Source: Zhongshania antarctica | Lineage (GTDB): Bacteria; Pseudomonadota; Gammaproteobacteria; Pseudomonadales; Spongiibacteraceae | Direction: 5' to 3' | NCBI RefSeq assembly: GCF_014202945.1 | Contig: NZ_JACHHW010000002.1 | Span: forward strand, 124,001-188,000 | DNA: 64,000 nt | Program-made: the position numbers and the translations under genes | Part shown: piece by piece, positions 7,991 through 17,306 of the stretch | Position numbering within the stretch: the stretch's first letter is position 1 | How the letters are laid out: every line of letters starts with the position of its first letter | Notes under the pieces: model-generated | What the model saw: only the letters and a program-made list of their open reading frames with translations | Database searches by the model: none | What the model was told of the DNA's origin: nothing

Positions 7991-9373
7991 TCAACCGTCT
8001 TTCAACGCTTCTTGACGCTCTAGCTCTTTTGCCATGAACTGCATCCACTGCTTAGCGTAGTCCTTGGATTTCTCGCTTTTCGCTGCTTCTTTAAAGGCCT
8101 TTTTAGCACCTTCGTATTCCTGCAGGTTAAAACGAGCCATACCGAGCACGAGGTAAGCGGTATCTGGACGCTTGAGATCACCCTTTTTAAATGCGTTTTC
8201 AATCGCCTTCTCGGCTTTATCAAACTCATCATTATCGAGGTAAATATTCCCTAAACGTGACCACAACTCACCCTTATCAGACTTGGCAGCCGCTTTTTCC
8301 ATTTCTGGAATCGCGCGCTTTAACTCCTGAGCCTGACGCCAAGCGTTACCCAGCAACTCCAAATTCTTAGACGTAGCGGGGATATCGCCTTTCTTAATCC
8401 CTTTATCCAGAACCTTAGCTGCTTTATAGGGCACTTCCTGAGACAGGAAGAGATACGCCATATTAATTAGCTCTTTGTCATTATCCAGAACACCTTCGGT
8501 GTAAGCCGTCTCCATTGCTGCAGTCGACTTGCTCTCCATTTTCAACTCGTTATACATCGCTGAAAGCTGAAGCCAATAGGCCTTCTTCTGGTAGTGCTTC
8601 AGCGTTTCTTCAAGAATCGCAGTTACACGTTTAATGTCGTTCTTTTCATAGTACAAATAGCGCTGCAAACCCCACCATTGCTCTTTAGGAACTTTGCCGC
8701 GACTGGTGTAATCATTGATAGCAACTTCAATGTACTTCAGCGCTTTATCTAAGTCCTTAAGCTGGTAGTAACCCTGCGACAGTAAGGCATAAGCACCAGC
8801 GCCCGGATCTTCTTGCATCTCTTGCTTTGCTTTAAACCATTCCTGAAGAGTTTTTACCCCGTTGCGGTAATCCTCTTTTACGAAGTAAAGCTGGGCAATG
8901 GTGTACTTGGTATTTAACTCCATCGCCTCCGGAATATCCGGCTGCTTAACCACGTTGCGGTATGCATCCAAAGCCAAATTGTACTTTTCTTGCGTAAAGT
9001 AAATAAACGCGTACATATTGTAGAGATTGGCAAGCTCATAGCTATTGAGTGAATTTCGCCCTTCTTTATCGCGAAGTTCATTCAATAAGTTAATCGCCTG
9101 ACTGTATTTTTTCTCGTCCGCAGCCATCTGCGCTTCATTTAATTTTTCATAAATTTTAGCGCGGATTGCTGGTGTTCTACGTGTGCTACGCTTGGGCTTC
9201 TCTGATCTGTCGGCGGCGTGGGCGACACCCACGCTAAGCTCACCTACCAGCGGCTGCACGGCGGTGCTTACCACCGGCAGAGCAAGAACAGTGGCAACAC
9301 CTAAGACCAGGGAGCAACCCAGCTTGACCAACACCGGACGCATCGCTTTAGTGCTCGAGTGATAATCAGACAT
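7991..9373 (-). CDS. Tetratricopeptide-repeat protein of the TonB2/TtpC operon
   Basis: A 460-residue exported protein. Residues ~10-55 carry a signal or anchor sequence (VKLGCSLVLGVATVLALPVV), followed by a basic linker (RSEKPKRSTRRTP). From ~70 to the end the protein is all-helical with TPR units, for example the YSQAINLLNEL, YNLALDAYRNV, FDKAEKAIENAF and YEGAKKAFKEA repeats. In TonB2-type clusters a TPR protein commonly closes the operon; its role is thought to be a periplasmic scaffold, not an enzyme. The start codon overlaps the tonB stop by one base (TAATG), implying translational coupling. A strong terminator follows. Confidence 0.88.
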   Translation of the reverse strand: MSDYHSSTKAMRPVLVKLGCSLVLGVATVLALPVVSTAVQPLVGELSVGVAHAADRSEKPKRSTRRTPAIRAKIYEKLNEAQMAADEKKYSQAINLLNELRDKEGRNSLNSYELANLYNMYAFIYFTQEKYNLALDAYRNVVKQPDIPEAMELNTKYTIAQLYFVKEDYRNGVKTLQEWFKAKQEMQEDPGAGAYALLSQGYYQLKDLDKALKYIEVAINDYTSRGKVPKEQWWGLQRYLYYEKNDIKRVTAILEETLKHYQKKAYWLQLSAMYNELKMESKSTAAMETAYTEGVLDNDKELINMAYLFLSQEVPYKAAKVLDKGIKKGDIPATSKNLELLGNAWRQAQELKRAIPEMEKAAAKSDKGELWSRLGNIYLDNDEFDKAEKAIENAFKKGDLKRPDTAYLVLGMARFNLQEYEGAKKAFKEAAKSEKSKDYAKQWMQFMAKELERQEALKDG

Positions 9374-9972
9374 TATTTTTCCAACTCATAAGTGAACCGG
9401 TTTTGAATGCCCGGCACCTCAATAGGCTCGCCGTCGGACACACGCGGTTTGTACTTAAACTTTTCTGCGGCTTTTACAGAAGCTCGCTCAAAATAGCCGG
9501 ACGGCTCACAATCGACTGCCACGATATCACGGGTAGTACCCGCTTTTGTCACCGTGTATTCGACCGTACAATAACCCGTTACACCTCGACTCTGCGCACG
9601 ACGTGGATATATTGGTGCAACTTTGACGATTGGCAAATATTCACCATCAGAGGCGGAAAGCCCCCCGGCGGTATTTGTCAAATCGACACTCTGAGCTGGC
9701 GTCATATTGACAACATCCATATTCGGATTGATGTCTTCCATCTCAGGCTGCTCCATATCCGGCGGTGGCTCATCTGGCTCCTTCGGCTTATCGGGCTTGC
9801 TGTCCTTCATTGTCTCAATTTTGGTGTCGGGCATTTGGATATCGGCCAGCTTTGTCCGCGGCTTTTCATCCAGCGATTTATCAGCCATCTCGATAAGCGA
9901 CGGCATTATGATGAACAGCGCTGCTGTCACCATAAATGCCAATACCGCACCATATAAAAGTCGAATATTCAT
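9373..9972 (-). CDS. TonB-family energy transducer
   Basis: A 199-residue protein with one N-terminal membrane helix (residues ~5-27), then a short proline- and acid-rich linker (DKPKEPDEPPPDMEQPE) and a C-terminal TonB domain (~110-199) containing YPRRAQSRGVTGYCTVEYTV and the terminal EVPGIQNRFTYEL. TonB carries proton-motive energy from ExbB/ExbD to outer-membrane receptors. The linker is short compared with classical TonB, as in TonB2-type proteins. Six bases separate it from exbD, and it overlaps the TPR gene by one base. Confidence 0.93.
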   Translation of the reverse strand: MNIRLLYGAVLAFMVTAALFIIMPSLIEMADKSLDEKPRTKLADIQMPDTKIETMKDSKPDKPKEPDEPPPDMEQPEMEDINPNMDVVNMTPAQSVDLTNTAGGLSASDGEYLPIVKVAPIYPRRAQSRGVTGYCTVEYTVTKAGTTRDIVAVDCEPSGYFERASVKAAEKFKYKPRVSDGEPIEVPGIQNRFTYELEK

Positions 9973-9977
9973 ATTGA

Positions 9978-10385
9978 TCAGCTGTCTTCAGTGGCCAATG
10001 AAACATCGTATACACCAGCCGATCGGCTCGCGTCGATAACCGCAGTAACCGTCTCGGTATTCGAGGCTTTATCAGCCTGAATAACCACGGCACCTTTTGG
10101 ATTTTCGGCGTGCATCCGCTCAACAACAGAGCGAACTGCGCGCTTATCTACCCGGCGCTTATCAATCCAGATTTCATTAGTTGCTGTTACCGCAATCAGG
10201 ATATTAACATTCTCTTTTTTACTTGATGTTGATGCGTCTGGTCGGTTCACCTCAACGCCAGCTTCCTTAATAAAGGATGCTGTTACAATAAAGAAGATCA
10301 ACATGATAAACACAACGTCGAGCATCGGCGTTAAGTCTATTTCAGAGGGATTATCCTCTTGTCCGCCTCTTTTATTCCTTCTCAT
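9978..10385 (-). CDS. exbD: ExbD/TolR-family biopolymer transport protein
   Basis: A 135-residue protein with a single membrane helix at ~20-42. The helix contains the proton-path aspartate in IDLTPMLDVVFIMLIFF, the hallmark of ExbD/TolR. The periplasmic domain ends in VYDVSLATEDS. It works with the ExbB-type protein encoded 10 bases upstream to energise the TonB protein encoded 5 bases downstream. Confidence 0.95.
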   Translation of the reverse strand: MRRNKRGGQEDNPSEIDLTPMLDVVFIMLIFFIVTASFIKEAGVEVNRPDASTSSKKENVNILIAVTATNEIWIDKRRVDKRAVRSVVERMHAENPKGAVVIQADKASNTETVTAVIDASRSAGVYDVSLATEDS

Positions 10386-10395
10386 GTTAGCTCTC

Positions 10396-10923
10396 TTAGT
10401 GATCTGTTGTCAGATGGTCTTCCAAAAGCTCGCTCTCACGCTCTGCAATACTTTTAACATAGGTATTGATAAAAACGCCTGACAAAGCCGCAACCATACC
10501 CGCCATTGTCGGGATTGTTGCTTTTGAAACACCGCCGGCCATCGATTTAGCATCGCCGCCACCCGTTACCGCCATGATATTAAACACTTCAATCATACCG
10601 GTAACAGTACCCAACAACCCTAACAGTGGGCACAGTGCCACCATTGTCTGGATCATTGGCAAACTCGCATTAATCTTAATTGATACTTCAGATATCAATT
10701 TTTCGCGAATTCGCTTGGCATTCCAGGATTTACGCTCTGTGCGATTCTCCCAGGTACCAATGGCACCGTTGACGTCTTTCGACAACTCGAATTTGTAATA
10801 CCAAAGTCTTTCCAGAGCGAGAGTCCACATCAAAAATGTCAGGCCGGCGATGGCCCAAAGTACGTCGCCGCCTGCATCCATGAATCGTCGAATTATCTCC
10901 GCCCATTCATTCAGTAGGTACAT
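10396..10923 (-). CDS. exbB: ExbB-like MotA/TolQ/ExbB proton channel protein
   Basis: A 175-residue inner-membrane protein with three helices (about 18-35, 85-110 and 135-160). It contains the conserved LCPLLGLLGTVTGMIEVF and ISKATIPTMAGMVAA-like (GVSKATIPTMAG) segments of the ExbB/TolQ proton channel. It is shorter than classical ExbB (~240 residues), as is usual for the ExbB2 of TonB2 systems. It starts 3 bases after the TtpC-like gene, so two different ExbB-fold proteins are made from one message. Confidence 0.93.
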   Translation of the reverse strand: MYLLNEWAEIIRRFMDAGGDVLWAIAGLTFLMWTLALERLWYYKFELSKDVNGAIGTWENRTERKSWNAKRIREKLISEVSIKINASLPMIQTMVALCPLLGLLGTVTGMIEVFNIMAVTGGGDAKSMAGGVSKATIPTMAGMVAALSGVFINTYVKSIAERESELLEDHLTTDH

Positions 10924-10926
10924 CGC

Positions 10927-12312
10927 TTAATTCCCCGCGTGACCTTCCGTGTGTTCGGCAATGATGCCCGTAGTTTGCTGGTCAAGAACATGGATAATCT
11001 TCTTGGCCCGACCGCTCACAAAGGTGTGCAGTAGAACTGTTGGGATCGCTACCACCAGACCGAGTACAGTAGTTACCAGTGCACCAGAGATACCGCCAGC
11101 CATTGCCTTTGGATCACCAGCACCAAAGATGGTGATGGCCTGGAAGGTGATAATCATACCGGTTACGGTACCCAGCAGACCCAGTAGCGGGGCAACTGCG
11201 GCGATAATCTTAAGCAGGTTCAATGAGTTCTCAAGGCGCGGCGTTTCTTTCAGAATTGCTTCTGATAGCTTCAGCTCCAAGGTCTCCGGATCCATGCTTG
11301 GGTTATCTTCATGAATTTTCAGTACACGACCAAGGCTGTTATTACTATTGGCCTTTTTGGTCTTCAGCTGGCTGTTAACTTTCATATCTTCCAGCGTCAG
11401 AACTACCAAGCGCCAAAACGCGATCAGCAAAGCCAGAGCACCAACTGCGGTGATGACATAACCAACGACGCCACCTTGATGCCAACGTTCAGTTAAAGTC
11501 GGGCTGTCGATCAATGCCGCCAAGTAAGAGCCGCCAGTAGGGCCTGTAGGGTCAACACCAAAAGGATGCATGCCTGAAGTTGCATTAGCCAAGTCTTCAG
11601 CCCAATCCATGTAGCGCGTAGGCTGACGAGACAACACAGCCAGAGTGCCGTTTTCTGCGATGTACTGAAGATACTCACCTTCAGTATTGACTGCGTTGAA
11701 GGTACCAACACGGACAACGTCCTGCTCGCTCTTCTCGCCGCCAGCACTGGTTACAGTGGTGCGGAATTTAACAACACGACCAGACTCAGTCATTTCACGC
11801 TGAAGTTCAAACCATACGCGTTCGATTTCTTCAATGCTTGGCAGCTCTTCAGCACCAGCCATCTTAGCAATCAAGTCGTCGATAAACTGCTCACGCTGTG
11901 GGAACTGAATACTAACGAGTGACGATTGGAAGTTTGAACGCAGATCACCAGCAGTAGACGTCAGGTGACCGAACAACTCAGTCAATGTACCCAGACGTTC
12001 CTTAAGCGTACGCTGACGCTCAGTGATCACTGTCTCATTTGCTTCGAAGCTTTTTTCCAGATCGGAAGAACGCTTTTCTTCTGCAGCCAGGGTACGCTTC
12101 GCTTCATCCAGTGTTTTTTGCTGGTCGTAACGAGCGGCAACAAAGCGCTGTTCGCGCTCTTTGTTTTCACGGGCGTCGGTCGCATAACCCTGACGAACCA
12201 TTTTAAGCAGTTCATCTAGCGATTTAGCGTCTTCGGCCATAGCGGGCATCGCTGCAACGGCAATCATACCGCCAAAGGCAAGCACTGCGGCTTTAAATAG
12301 ATTACGTTTCAT
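10927..12312 (-). CDS. TtpC-like MotA/TolQ/ExbB-domain protein
   Basis: A 461-residue membrane protein with a cleavable signal peptide (residues 1-26, ending AMPAMA). A periplasmic coiled coil spans ~45-130 and a membrane region ~270-450. The membrane region carries the ExbB motif LLKIIAAVAPLLGLLGTVTGMI and GAGDPKAMAGGISGALVTTVLGLVVAIP. This fusion is the third component (TtpC) of TonB2 systems described in Vibrio, where it is needed together with ExbB2/ExbD2. The start codon overlaps the DUF3450 stop by one base (TAATG). Confidence 0.9.
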   Translation of the reverse strand: MKRNLFKAAVLAFGGMIAVAAMPAMAEDAKSLDELLKMVRQGYATDARENKEREQRFVAARYDQQKTLDEAKRTLAAEEKRSSDLEKSFEANETVITERQRTLKERLGTLTELFGHLTSTAGDLRSNFQSSLVSIQFPQREQFIDDLIAKMAGAEELPSIEEIERVWFELQREMTESGRVVKFRTTVTSAGGEKSEQDVVRVGTFNAVNTEGEYLQYIAENGTLAVLSRQPTRYMDWAEDLANATSGMHPFGVDPTGPTGGSYLAALIDSPTLTERWHQGGVVGYVITAVGALALLIAFWRLVVLTLEDMKVNSQLKTKKANSNNSLGRVLKIHEDNPSMDPETLELKLSEAILKETPRLENSLNLLKIIAAVAPLLGLLGTVTGMIITFQAITIFGAGDPKAMAGGISGALVTTVLGLVVAIPTVLLHTFVSGRAKKIIHVLDQQTTGIIAEHTEGHAGN

Positions 12313-13151
12313 TATTTCGCAGCCTCCGGAGCAGGAATCGGGAGTTTCATAATATCGATAGAAGCCTGCTTATTCGAAATCCGCAGACCCTTTTGGATCG
12401 CACCGCGGTAATCGCCAGCATCCAATTCAACCCAGCTGCGCTTGTCTTGATCCCAAGCACCAGACTTCTCGCCGTCGGTGGTTTGGTACATTAAGCCAAT
12501 GCGACCAATACGCAAGAAGTTAACGTCGCGCTCAGAACCATTGACCAGCGCTACGCCTTTGTAGCTGTCAATTTTACGGCCGTACTCGTTCTCAATTTTA
12601 TATGCTTCAAGAACTTGACGGAATTTCTCAGCAATCGTGATATCCGAGCGATCCATGTTGCTACGCAGGAACTCAACACGCTCTTTACGTTCATCGATAT
12701 GGAACGGCACATCTAGAGAAACGAACTGATCAAGGCCGTCGATCATACGAATCAATAAAGGGGTAATCTGGCGCTGAATAATCGTTGCTTCATCAACAGA
12801 TTTTTCCAGACCAGCAATGCGGCGCAACTGGCCGGCAATTTGTTTTTCTAGACGAGCATTGTAGATGCGTAAACCATCTACCTGTTTCATAACAATTTTA
12901 TAGTCTTGGAGCAAATCACCAGTTTCGGCCGCCAGACGGTCAATTTTGACTTGTGACTGCTGAGCTGCTTTCGTTCTCTTCTGACCTACTTCAAGAACTT
13001 TACTAACAGGGATCAGTGGTTTAGGGGGTGGCAGTTGTGCTGCCGCATCTTGTCCAGCAGTTGAGTCAGCTGAGTAGGCCGGCGACGCAGCCAGCATACC
13101 AACAGCCATACCGACCGCTAGCGCGATTGTTTTCAATCGTTGCGTTTTCAT
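12312..13151 (-). CDS. DUF3450 periplasmic coiled-coil protein, first gene of the TonB2-type operon
   Basis: A 279-residue protein with an N-terminal signal peptide (cleavage near ASPAYSA, residue ~28). A long coiled coil spans ~55-135 and a globular C-terminal part has WDQDKRSWVELDAGDYRGAIQKGLRI. This layout matches DUF3450, which routinely precedes ttpC-exbB-exbD-tonB-TPR. Its molecular job is unknown; a periplasmic partner of the TtpC coiled coil is a reasonable inference. As the first gene of the operon it follows a 299-base, AT-rich region with promoter-like boxes. Confidence 0.9.
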   Translation of the reverse strand: MKTQRLKTIALAVGMAVGMLAASPAYSADSTAGQDAAAQLPPPKPLIPVSKVLEVGQKRTKAAQQSQVKIDRLAAETGDLLQDYKIVMKQVDGLRIYNARLEKQIAGQLRRIAGLEKSVDEATIIQRQITPLLIRMIDGLDQFVSLDVPFHIDERKERVEFLRSNMDRSDITIAEKFRQVLEAYKIENEYGRKIDSYKGVALVNGSERDVNFLRIGRIGLMYQTTDGEKSGAWDQDKRSWVELDAGDYRGAIQKGLRISNKQASIDIMKLPIPAPEAAK

Positions 13152-13254
13152 GGGAATTGCTTTTCCTATTTGGGACGTTTAGTGAAAGCAGAGCTTATTA
13201 TCTTGTTCAGCCGTACGGCCAGTCGTAAGACCGTGCTTTCATACAGCGGAGCTT

Positions 13255-13284
13255 ATTTTAATCACGAGCAATCATAAGAATCAA
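13255..13284 (-). promoter_or_regulatory. Candidate sigma70 promoter of the TonB2-type operon
   Basis: On the minus strand TTGATT (13284-13279) and TAAAAT (13260-13255) are 18 bases apart, about 105 bases before the DUF3450 start. A second perfect -10 hexamer TATAAT lies at 13382-13377 but has a poor -35. The rest of the 13152-13450 spacer shows no gene. No clear Fur palindrome was found here. Confidence 0.35.
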
Positions 13285-13450
13285 CGAGAAAACTAAATGT
13301 TTCGTAATATAAAATCGTTTGCCTTCCGGCTGGGTTAATGTGTTACAGATTCGAGAATTAAGGTAACAATATAAATATTATAAGTAACGCCTATAGCTGG
13401 CGTGATTTTGTTATTACGCGAAATACCTGATTGTTATTTGTACAAACCAC

Positions 13451-13972
13451 CTAACACTCAGCCGAAACCCGCTCCAACGTTACAAAACTGTAGCCTAAAC
13501 CTCCGACACTTGTTACGGGATAACACTCTCTAGCCGTCTCGCACCACTCCACAGCCACCAATTCCGGGAACCACGCGTCGCCATCAAGACTAATATCTAC
13601 CTCAGTAAGATAGATTTTTTGCGCCTCATTGAGCGCACTTCGATAAATTGCTTCACCACCAATCACGACAATCTCAGCCAAACCCTCCGCCAAGGCATGC
13701 TCACGCGCCAGCGCCAAGCCCGCATTTAAGCTGGACACTACATCCGCGCCCTCAGCGACATATCCAGACTGCCGACTTATCACAATATTCTTGCGACCAG
13801 GCAGCGGGCGACCGATCGATTCCCAGGTTTTACGCCCCATCACAATCGGCTTACCCAAGGTCGTCGCCTTAAAATGCTTCAAGTCCGCAGGTAAATGCCA
13901 AGGCAATTGATTCTCCACACCAATAACTCGGTTATTTGCCATGGCAACAATCAAAGAAACAGTAACCGTCAT
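13451..13972 (-). CDS. folA: Dihydrofolate reductase
   Basis: A 173-residue cytosolic enzyme reducing dihydrofolate to tetrahydrofolate with NADPH. N-terminal SLIVAMANNRVIG, NQLPWHLPADLKHFK with the catalytic acid at Asp30, the NADPH-binding VMGRKTWESIGRPLPGR and VIGGEAIY are all present. It ends a run lgt-thyA-folA; the thyA stop is 12 bases upstream. Pairing with thyA is functional because thymidylate synthase generates the dihydrofolate used here. Confidence 0.98.
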   Translation of the reverse strand: MTVTVSLIVAMANNRVIGVENQLPWHLPADLKHFKATTLGKPIVMGRKTWESIGRPLPGRKNIVISRQSGYVAEGADVVSSLNAGLALAREHALAEGLAEIVVIGGEAIYRSALNEAQKIYLTEVDISLDGDAWFPELVAVEWCETARECYPVTSVGGLGYSFVTLERVSAEC

Positions 13973-13984
13973 GAAATCTCCAAA

Positions 13985-14824
13985 TTAGATTGCGATTGGG
14001 GCTTTTATGGCCGGATGAGGTTCATAGCCAGCAAATTCAAAGTCTTCAAAATCATAGTCAAAAACCGATTCGGGACGACGCTTTATCAGCAACTTTGGCA
14101 AGGCTCGCGGCGTGCGACGCAACTGCTCTTCAACAATCTCGTCGGTTAGGTGATTTTGATATAAATGGCAGTCGCCAAAGGTGTGCACAAAATCACCGAC
14201 GTCTAAATCACACTGCTGAGCGATCATATGGGTCAGCAGTGCATAGCTAGCGATGTTAAAGGGCACACCAAGAAACAGGTCTGCACTGCGCTGATAGAGC
14301 TGGCACGACAGCTTGCCGTCTGCCACATAAAACTGAAACAAAGTATGGCATGGCGGCAGCGCTGCGCGGCCGCGACGAACATTTTCTTGGGGACTCAAAG
14401 ACTCATCGGGAAGATCAGCAGGATTCCAGGCATTTACCAGCAAGCGCCGAGAATCCGGCTTGCGACGAATCATCGCAACGACCTCGCTAATCTGGTCAAT
14501 CGTACTGCCATCTGGACAAGCCCAACTGCGCCACTGCTTGCCGTAAATCGGACCTAGGTCACCATTCTCCAGTGCCCATTCATTCCAAATCGAAACGCCA
14601 CGCTCCTGCAACCAGTTATTGTCGCAGCTGCCCTGCAAAAACCAAATCAGCTCGCAAATAATACTGCGCAAATGTACTTTTTTAGTTGTTAGCAGGGGGA
14701 AGCCCTGCTGCAGATCAAAGCGCAGCTGACGACCAAATACTGAGCGCGTACCCACCCCCGTGCGATCACCCTTATCAGTGCCATTGTCGCGAACATCCCG
14801 CAGCAAATCCAAATACTGTTGCAT
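13985..14824 (-). CDS. thyA: Thymidylate synthase
   Basis: A 279-residue enzyme methylating dUMP to dTMP with methylene-tetrahydrofolate. The active-site Cys159 lies in [12 protein letters not shown], and dUMP contacts [19 protein letters not shown] and the C-terminal [13 protein letters not shown] are intact. It is ~15 residues longer than the 264-residue E. coli enzyme. Most of the excess is a small insertion (around [14 protein letters not shown], residues 141-154) just before the active site, a loop that varies among bacteria. The lgt stop is one base away, indicating an operon. Confidence 0.98.
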   Translation of the reverse strand: MQQYLDLLRDVRDNGTDKGDRTGVGTRSVFGRQLRFDLQQGFPLLTTKKVHLRSIICELIWFLQGSCDNNWLQERGVSIWNEWALENGDLGPIYGKQWRSWACPDGSTIDQISEVVAMIRRKPDSRRLLVNAWNPADLPDESLSPQENVRRGRAALPPCHTLFQFYVADGKLSCQLYQRSADLFLGVPFNIASYALLTHMIAQQCDLDVGDFVHTFGDCHLYQNHLTDEIVEEQLRRTPRALPKLLIKRRPESVFDYDFEDFEFAGYEPHPAIKAPIAI

Positions 14825-14825
14825 A

Positions 14826-15677
14826 CTATTTCCCTGCTTTCTTCGTTGTTCTGCGCTTCACAGGAGCAGCCGTTGCTGCACCACTAGGCGCCGATTCATT
14901 GCGGGTATAAGTCCATACCAACAAAAACCCGCCAATAATAATCATCGGCAGCGACAATTCTTGCCCCCGCGTAAGCCAGCCCAAGGCGTCAAAACCAATA
15001 TGGCTATCTGGCTCACGTACAAATTCCACCAAAAAGCGGAAGCTACCGTAACACAGTAAAAACAAGGCGCCCGCTGCCAGCGGAGGCCGCTGCTTACGCG
15101 TAAAGAAAAACAAAATTGCAAACAATACCACGCCCTCTAGCGCGAACTGATATAGCTGCGATGGGTGTCGAGGTAATTGTGACGGGTCGCGGGGGAACAA
15201 CACACCCCAAGGGCCATCGGTAGGACGCCCCCATAACTCTTGGCCGATAAAATTGCCAATGCGGCCCAGGCCCAAACCAATGGGCGCCAAGGGAGCAATA
15301 AAGTCCCACAACGCCGCCACCGGCACTTTAATTTTGCGAGCATACAAGGCGACGGCGACAATCACCCCAAGCAAGCCACCGTGAAAGGCCATGCCACCTT
15401 CCCAGACCCTGAACAACCACAGCGGATCTTGCAAAAACTGGGGAAAGTTATAAAAAATAACATAGCCAAAACGGCCACCCAAAATCACCCCAACCGCGCC
15501 GTAAAAAATCAAATCTTCAACCTGAGCCTCATTAAGAGGACTCCAAGGCTGGTGGCTGCGACGCTTAGCCAAAAACCACGCAGCGGCAAATCCGGCTAAG
15601 TACATAAGCCCATACCAATGAATAGACAGCGGCCCCAAACTCACGGCGACTGGATCGAAATCCGGATGTCTCAACAT
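14826..15677 (-). CDS. lgt: Prolipoprotein diacylglyceryl transferase
   Basis: A 283-residue inner-membrane enzyme with seven predicted helices. It transfers diacylglycerol from phosphatidylglycerol to the lipobox cysteine of prolipoproteins. Diagnostic segments are FHGGLLGV (with the essential His) and [25 protein letters not shown] (Lgt signature). The C-terminal ~20 residues are basic and variable ([13 protein letters not shown]). Substrates in this window include the GH5 lipoprotein and the iron-binding lipoprotein. It starts 3 bases after the SafE-like gene ends. Confidence 0.98.
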   Translation of the reverse strand: MLRHPDFDPVAVSLGPLSIHWYGLMYLAGFAAAWFLAKRRSHQPWSPLNEAQVEDLIFYGAVGVILGGRFGYVIFYNFPQFLQDPLWLFRVWEGGMAFHGGLLGVIVAVALYARKIKVPVAALWDFIAPLAPIGLGLGRIGNFIGQELWGRPTDGPWGVLFPRDPSQLPRHPSQLYQFALEGVVLFAILFFFTRKQRPPLAAGALFLLCYGSFRFLVEFVREPDSHIGFDALGWLTRGQELSLPMIIIGGFLLVWTYTRNESAPSGAATAAPVKRRTTKKAGK

Positions 15678-15680
15678 GCT

Positions 15681-16490
15681 CTATAGTGCTCCCCAAATAA
15701 ATTGACTACCAACCACTAACAAAAACCCGGCAAACGCACGACGCAGATGTGTCGCAGATAAACGCTGCGCAAGACGCGCACCCCACTTCGCGCAGGGCGC
15801 ACTCAACAAAACCAAACCCAGCAATGCAGGCCAATACACGAACCCGGTACTGTAGTCCGGCAGGCTGCTATGACCGTAACCAGCAACAACATTACTCGAC
15901 GCGCCCACAATCGCAATGGGCAAGCCACAAGCCGCAGAGGTTGCAACGGCGCCCTGCATACGCATATTGCACCAACTTAAATAAGGCACGGTTAACGAGC
16001 CACCGCCGACACCAAACAAGGCTGAAAAATAACCAATGCCCACACCCGCCGACGCCAGCCCAAGCGTTCCGGGCAGCGCTCTACTCGCGGCGGGTGCAAT
16101 GGCAAGCCCCATATAGGCGGCAATAACCAGACAGAAAATACCAAAGGCCAGCTTCAAGCTCTCGGCCTCCATGTAACTCGCTGTCCCCACACCAAAAACA
16201 ACACCAGCAGCGATGCCCGGCGCCAAGCCTCGCCAACTCGACCAGTCAATATTGCCCAGTTGATGATGGGCGCGCACCGAACTAAGTGATGTGACCACAA
16301 TCGCCGCCAAAGACGTACCCACGGCCAGCTGCATCGCAATATCGGGGGACACCGCCAGCACTGCGAAGCACGCCACTAGAGCAGGCACAATAACAAGGCC
16401 ACCGCCCACACCGAACAAGCCCGCAGCAAAGCCAGCAATCGCGCCTACCCCAAGATATATTAGCAATACCATCACACAGTAGACTCGCAT
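15681..16490 (-). CDS. TauE/SafE-family membrane permease
   Basis: About 269 residues with eight predicted membrane helices. The two-fold repeat has AGLFGVGGGLVIVPALV early and FSALFGVGGGSLTVPYL in the second half, the family's GVGGG signatures. Members export sulfite, sulfoacetate or other small organosulfur anions, but most are uncharacterised. The start is uncertain: a TTG at 16523 would give 280 residues, ATGs lie at 16490 and 16472, and none has a clear ribosome binding site. It precedes lgt with only 3 bases between, a linkage also seen in Pseudomonas. Confidence 0.85.
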   Translation of the reverse strand: MRVYCVMVLLIYLGVGAIAGFAAGLFGVGGGLVIVPALVACFAVLAVSPDIAMQLAVGTSLAAIVVTSLSSVRAHHQLGNIDWSSWRGLAPGIAAGVVFGVGTASYMEAESLKLAFGIFCLVIAAYMGLAIAPAASRALPGTLGLASAGVGIGYFSALFGVGGGSLTVPYLSWCNMRMQGAVATSAACGLPIAIVGASSNVVAGYGHSSLPDYSTGFVYWPALLGLVLLSAPCAKWGARLAQRLSATHLRRAFAGFLLVVGSQFIWGAL

Positions 16491-16541
16491 CAAAGCTGCT
16501 ATTATGACGGCCTCTACCGGCAAACAACAGCGTATGACTCC

Positions 16542-17291
16542 ATGTGTTTAATATTATTGTCATGGCAGCAAGAGCCCGACCGGCCATTGATTATTGCGGC
16601 AAATCGCGATGAATTCTATTCGCGACCAAGCCTAGCCGCTGACTTTTGGCCGGATCATCCGCAAATATTGGCGGGACGTGATCTAGAACATGGCGGCAGC
16701 TGGCTCGGCATTAGTCGCAACGGCCGCTTTGCCGCCGTTACCAACCTCCGGGAAGTCGAGCACAGCGGCGAGCAAAGTCGCGGAGACCTCGTTAAACATT
16801 TTTTGCTGAGCGAAAACTCAGCGTCTGATTATTTAGCGGAACTTGAGGCAGAAAAAGACACCTACCGGCCATTTAACTTTATTGGCTTTGACGGCCACCG
16901 CTTAGGCTATAGCAATAACAGCGAAGCGGGCTGGCAACTATTGTCGCCGGGCAGCCACGCAATTGGTAATATTCCGCTGAGCAGCACGAATGACAAAACC
17001 GCCAAAGGCACAATCGATATGAACGCCGCGATTAGCAGTGAAGCCAGCCACTTAGCACTACTCGCCATGCTGCAAGATAAAAGCCCGAACGGACAGCACC
17101 AAGATGCGTTTCATCATGCGCTGTCTTGTCGCTTCGTAAGCGTCGCCGATTTCAACTACGGCACTCGTTCAAGTAGCGTGGTAAGTCGCCACCGAAATGG
17201 CCACTGGGATTTCTGGGAGCAGCGCTATAATACCAACTCAGCAGATCCAAACTTCCTGCAAGTAAACGCGCTAAACCATTTTCAGGCCTAA
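16542..17291 (+). CDS. NRDE/TANGO2-family protein
   Basis: A 249-residue cytosolic protein beginning MCLILLSW, with the family signature NRDE at residues 21-24 and PHILAGRD-like (HPQILAGRDLEHGGSWLG) and FAAVTNLRE segments. Cys2 could become an N-terminal nucleophile after Met removal, as in Ntn hydrolases, but no reaction has been established. The family is linked to human TANGO2, with roles proposed in haem or lipid handling. It is divergent from the SafE-like gene and convergent with ptsP, so it is probably a single-gene unit. Confidence 0.88.
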   Translation: MCLILLSWQQEPDRPLIIAANRDEFYSRPSLAADFWPDHPQILAGRDLEHGGSWLGISRNGRFAAVTNLREVEHSGEQSRGDLVKHFLLSENSASDYLAELEAEKDTYRPFNFIGFDGHRLGYSNNSEAGWQLLSPGSHAIGNIPLSSTNDKTAKGTIDMNAAISSEASHLALLAMLQDKSPNGQHQDAFHHALSCRFVSVADFNYGTRSSSVVSRHRNGHWDFWEQRYNTNSADPNFLQVNALNHFQA

Positions 17292-17306
17292 AACACGATA
17301 TCGACG

